Shown: in pieces, positions 60,896 to 64,000 of the stretch
How positions within the stretch are numbered: position 1 is the stretch's first letter
How the letters are laid out: each line of letters starts with the position of its first letter
Assembly (NCBI RefSeq): GCF_000002985.6
Contig: NC_003281.10
Span: forward strand, 620,001 to 684,000
Source of the DNA: Caenorhabditis elegans
Lineage: Eukaryota > Nematoda > Chromadorea > Rhabditida > Rhabditidae
Length of the DNA: 64,000 nucleotides
Direction of reading: 5' to 3'
Translations under genes and position numbers: made by a program
The notes under the pieces: generated by a model
Databases searched by the model: none
The model's input: the letters and a program-made list of their open reading frames with translations, nothing else
Told to the model about the DNA's origin: nothing

Positions 60896-63329
60896 CTACC
60901 GTTTAAACACTTTGTAGACCATTTTCATCTGCTCCTTCGTCCATTTTCCGTTCTTCTTCACATTTTTTCCTGAAGAATTCCATGAGTACTTTGATGTCAG
61001 GTGATCGAGGTACCATAGTTGGCCATACTCTTTCTAAACATTTTAAAGGGAATTTTAGTAAATATTTTTGAAATTCATACCACAATTTTCTCGTTCGGAG
61101 TACAAGTGACCCAAAATATATGACCGTGGAGGTCTGCTGCACAGAATGGATCGTAAACAGGATAGGAGTACTTGTACTTGGTGCCGTCGGCTGTAAAAAT
61201 GTTGAATTATTTTATAAATGTTTTTTATGAAAAATACTTTAATTTTTTACTGAAAAATTAGCTTGAAAATCACCAAAACAATTTCAAAGCAATTTTTTTA
61301 TCTTCTTGGATTTCTTCCAATTTTAGAATGAAATGTTCAAAAAACTTACGAGCAACTCCACCCACCCAATGATGGGTCACCGATCCATTCTCCACACCCT
61401 TGTACATTAGAAACACGTCTATAAAAACTTTGAATCCAGTTTTCGGCGCCAATGTCAACTCGAACGAGTCATTAGTCTAAATTATCCCCAGGTTTTTAAA
61501 ATTGATTCCAGAAAATTTAACAAACCATTCCGAATTTCCTCTTAATTCGAAAATCGGATAAATTCTGCTCCATTTGTTCCACAAAATTCAAATTAAAATC
61601 CTCTGCAAACACAGAAATATCCATATCCAACGTATGTGGGATTACAGAACATTCGCGGTACCATCCCAGAAGGGTTCCGCCATTTAAAAATGGGAACATT
61701 CGATTCTCTATGAGTTCGTCTCGAAGACGGGATAACACTTCGGATGATGGTCTCGCCGGCATTCGAACCTGGAAAATTTTCAGAATAGTCCAAAAATCAA
61801 AATAAGTATACAACAAATTTGAAAAAAAACATTTTTTTTCGGAAATTTACATTTTGAAAGCTCTCCAGGTTATTTCGAAAATCTCGAAGCTTCATTCTTT
61901 TATTAAATTTTAGAATTTTTTTAAAAATATTTATGTTTTGGTATACTGTCAAGTTTTAGAAATTACCTTAGACCCGGCTCTTGGGATGTGCAAATTCATA
62001 CAGTTGACAAATTTGGCACGTTTCCAAAACTCCACGAATAATTTGATGTCAGCTGGAACTGCAAGATTTTCAACCCAACAAGTTGAGAATTTTCTGAACT
62101 TTGGAAAATTGAAAGGTTCAAGATAATTTAATAAATATTACTTTGGAATGATTTTCCTGGGTTCTGATCTAAAATCAAGAAAGTCTTTTTCGGTATCATT
62201 AGTGTAGTAGACAATTTCAAACCGGGAATCTTGCAGGAGCCACGTGGCGGATAGATATTTGACGTCCACGCCAATCTGGAACTAGGTGACTTTGATATGA
62301 ATGAGGTGGGCGGCAAACGATTTTTTTTCGGCAAATCGGCAATTTGCCGGAAAAAAATGCCAAAATTGAAAATTTGCCTATTTGCCGAACGCCAATTGCA
62401 GCCCACCCCTGATATGAATCGATAATTTATGAGCAATTCTAACTCAAATTGTCTGATTTTTTTTGTGAAATACCCGCCAATTAAAAAAAAACTTGTTGAG
62501 CAATTTGAATGTGGTATTTCCTCTCAAATATTTTGAAACTCATTTGGTAAAAGTATATTTTTAATATCAACATGTTTTTTTCTATTCTTACTTTTGTTGG
62601 TCTTCCAGTTGGTAGATTACAAGCATTTTCATCTAACATCTTGAGTACATCAACATCAATCAGTAGGACTGGAACAGTTGTATTCAATGAGTTCAGAAAA
62701 GATTCACAAGTTTGATAGTGCAAAGCAAGCTGAAATTTACTTTTTTGAAAATTTAGCATTCATTTAAAGGCAGAGTAGCGCCAGTGGGGATTTTGTTTAC
62801 ATACACTCACAATGATCCATAACGATAGAATAACATAATAAAACAATCCAAAAAAATTAAATTTTTATACTTTCCTGTCAAAGTTTTTGCCAATATTTTG
62901 AAAAATATGAGCTTTTGAGGAAATCTATAGCAATGTCGTATGTTTCGACCTTCACAATGTTTTAATATAAATAATTAAAACAAAATTCCAGTATAAAAAA
63001 TGTAGGAAAATTTTTTTTGGTGGAATTCCAAAATTATAGGTGGCAAAACTTTTTGACAGAAGATAAAAAATTTAAAGAATTTTTTAAAACGTTTTATTAC
63101 GATATTCGGTCATTTGGGCACCATAGGAGTGGTTTTTTAACAATTTTCCAGCTGGAGCTACTTCACTTTTAATAAATCTTACGGATCGTTTCATGAATGG
63201 AACGATTGGACCGCCCGTGTAGTCATTTTCTTCGTTCAGTTGATTCCGAAATACAGTTGTCTGATAGAAGATCAGCATGGAGGATAGGAGAAGAAATGGA
63301 AATGAGAACAATACAAAGTGCTTTCTCAT
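60896..63329 (-). CDS. Fukutin/LicD-family type II membrane protein (W02B3.4-like)
   Basis: Eight exons (63329-63183, 62729-62592, 62275-62142, 62093-61967, 61768-61526, 61476-61350, 61190-61081, 61033-60896) join to 387 aa. Short cytosolic N-terminus, one signal-anchor segment (LFSFPFLLLSSMLIF, residues about 7-22), then a lumenal catalytic-type domain. The hallmark is NGGTLLGWYRE then IPHTLDMDISVF, matching the human fukutin block with its DxD metal-binding aspartates, and a final KWTKEQMKMVYKVF tail. Human fukutin and FKRP transfer ribitol-phosphate to the dystroglycan glycan in the Golgi; LicD relatives transfer phosphocholine. The worm substrate is not known, and ribitol-phosphate use is only inference. 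An ATTTTTCCAG acceptor sits directly before AATG. Introns 1 and 2 contain repeats; one ends about 12 bp from the exon 1 donor. Confidence 0.92.
62308..62412. repeat. TTGCCG-rich element in fukutin-like gene intron 2
   Basis: Left end GGTGGGCGGCAAACGA and right end AATTGCAGCCCACCCCTG are inverted; inside are CGGCAAATCGGCAATTTGCCGG words. It is the shortest and tidiest copy of the family. Confidence 0.85.
62765..63172. repeat. GTGGAGTA-family element in fukutin-like gene intron 1
   Basis: About 410 bp, starting AAAGGCAGAGTAGCGCCAGTG and ending CAGCTGGAGCTACTTCACTTT. Interior words match the copy at 34793 (GTTTCGACC, AATGTTTTAATA, AATTATAGGTGGCAAA) and at 45834 (TTATTACGATATTCGGTCAT). It fills most of the intron and stops near the exon 1 splice donor. 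Confidence 0.87.
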
Positions 63330-64000
63330 TCTGGAAAAATCATAAATACTGTTCAAGCTAATACGGAAAAATGTGTTAGAGAAGTAACGAAGGTCACTCA
63401 AAAATAATTTTTTGCGACCAAAAATTTTTCTCTCAAGAGAAAAGATAGAAGTGGGGAAAATTTGCGCAGAAACAGATGGTGACTTGATTTGTTTTTTTTT
63501 CTTTCTTTGTATGAACAGAAAGGAGGAAAGGGACACTAACAAATTACTTGTTTACTATTTATAGAATTTCAGAATTTTTATTTGCTTGAAGACTAAGTAA
63601 AGTTTTATTTTTAGATGTTGGAATTTTGAGTTGGTCTCGAGAATATCAGATTTGAAATAACGTAGAACTAAGAATAAGTCTGAGCCTGAGCATAAGCCTA
63701 AGCCTAAATCTAATCCAGCCTATTAAAGGTGTGCAAACCTGGAACATTAAAATATTTGATTTCTGAAAAATGAAAGTAAGAAAGGAAAAAAGAAATAAAA
63801 AACTAACAAAGGAACACCAATTCTTCTTTTTTGTGTTTTCTGGTGGTAGCATTCTATTCACGGTCGACTGCCTAATAACGAGAAGCCTAATGAAATGATA
63901 GTCGAGTTGATGTTTTTTGGTGAAAGAGCTTGGAAGTTATCTTCAAATGCGGAAGGAACGCTTTATATGACAACCAGTCAATTGATAAAACTATTTTCTG
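63330..64000. other. Upstream region of fukutin-like gene
   Basis: Contains an acceptor at the gene start, T/A-rich sequence and a short telomere-like patch (GCCTGAGCATAAGCCTAAGCC) at about 63680-63717. No other gene is supported up to the window edge. Confidence 0.5.

Overview
The window reads as nuclear DNA of a Caenorhabditis nematode, almost certainly C. elegans. It is AT-rich. Genes have many short introns with GT donors and TTTTCAG-type acceptors, several genes have such an acceptor just before the ATG (as for spliced-leader addition), and dispersed inverted repeats and degenerate TTAGGC tracts are common. Reconstructed proteins match, from memory, C. elegans FEM-2, ORAI-1, GRK-2 and SBDS. 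These place the window on the left part of chromosome III (clones T19C3, W06E11, C09F5, W02B3). All exon models were built by hand from splice signals and frame continuity; the lengths of FEM-2 (449 aa), ORAI-1 (293 aa) and GRK-2 (707 aa) agree with what I remember.

Layout. 1-4.7 kb holds no gene I can support. 4.7-20.2 kb is a run of six minus-strand genes: a secreted BPI/LBP/CETP-type lipid-binding protein, a 201-aa orphan with Gly2, fem-2 (PP2C phosphatase of sex determination), a 251-aa orphan starting MGQC, sbds-1 (ribosome maturation) and a CHIC-family palmitoylated protein. The next genes run on the plus strand from a divergent promoter at 20.2-20.8 kb: a small basic protein that may be a Pol I A34.5-like subunit, the RNA polymerase III subunit RPC5 homologue, an uncharacterised 178-aa ORF, and a small Ser/Thr/Pro-rich orphan with long introns. 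orai-1 (store-operated calcium channel) lies at 32.9-34.3 kb, a single-pass BRICHOS protein (C09F5.1) at 38.7-42.5 kb, and a convergent C2H2 zinc-finger gene at 42.8-45.2 kb. 45.2-56.1 kb is gene-poor and packed with repeats. grk-2 (GPCR kinase) is at 56.1-60.0 kb and a convergent fukutin-like type II membrane protein at 60.9-63.3 kb.

Functional links are loose, as expected for worm chromosomes. The closest are two tandem genes that may both encode polymerase TFIIF-like subunits, and ribosome/RNA functions around sbds-1. I did not find a convincing new multi-gene system. The most unusual material is repetitive: palindromic CTGCTAAAT arrays in introns of three nearby genes, four copies of an inverted-repeat element carrying the CTGCGTCTC promoter-type motif, TTGCCG-rich elements filling the gene desert, telomere-like tracts, two opposed tRNA-like sequences near 60.8 kb, and a dispersed motif that has become coding sequence at 27.09 kb.
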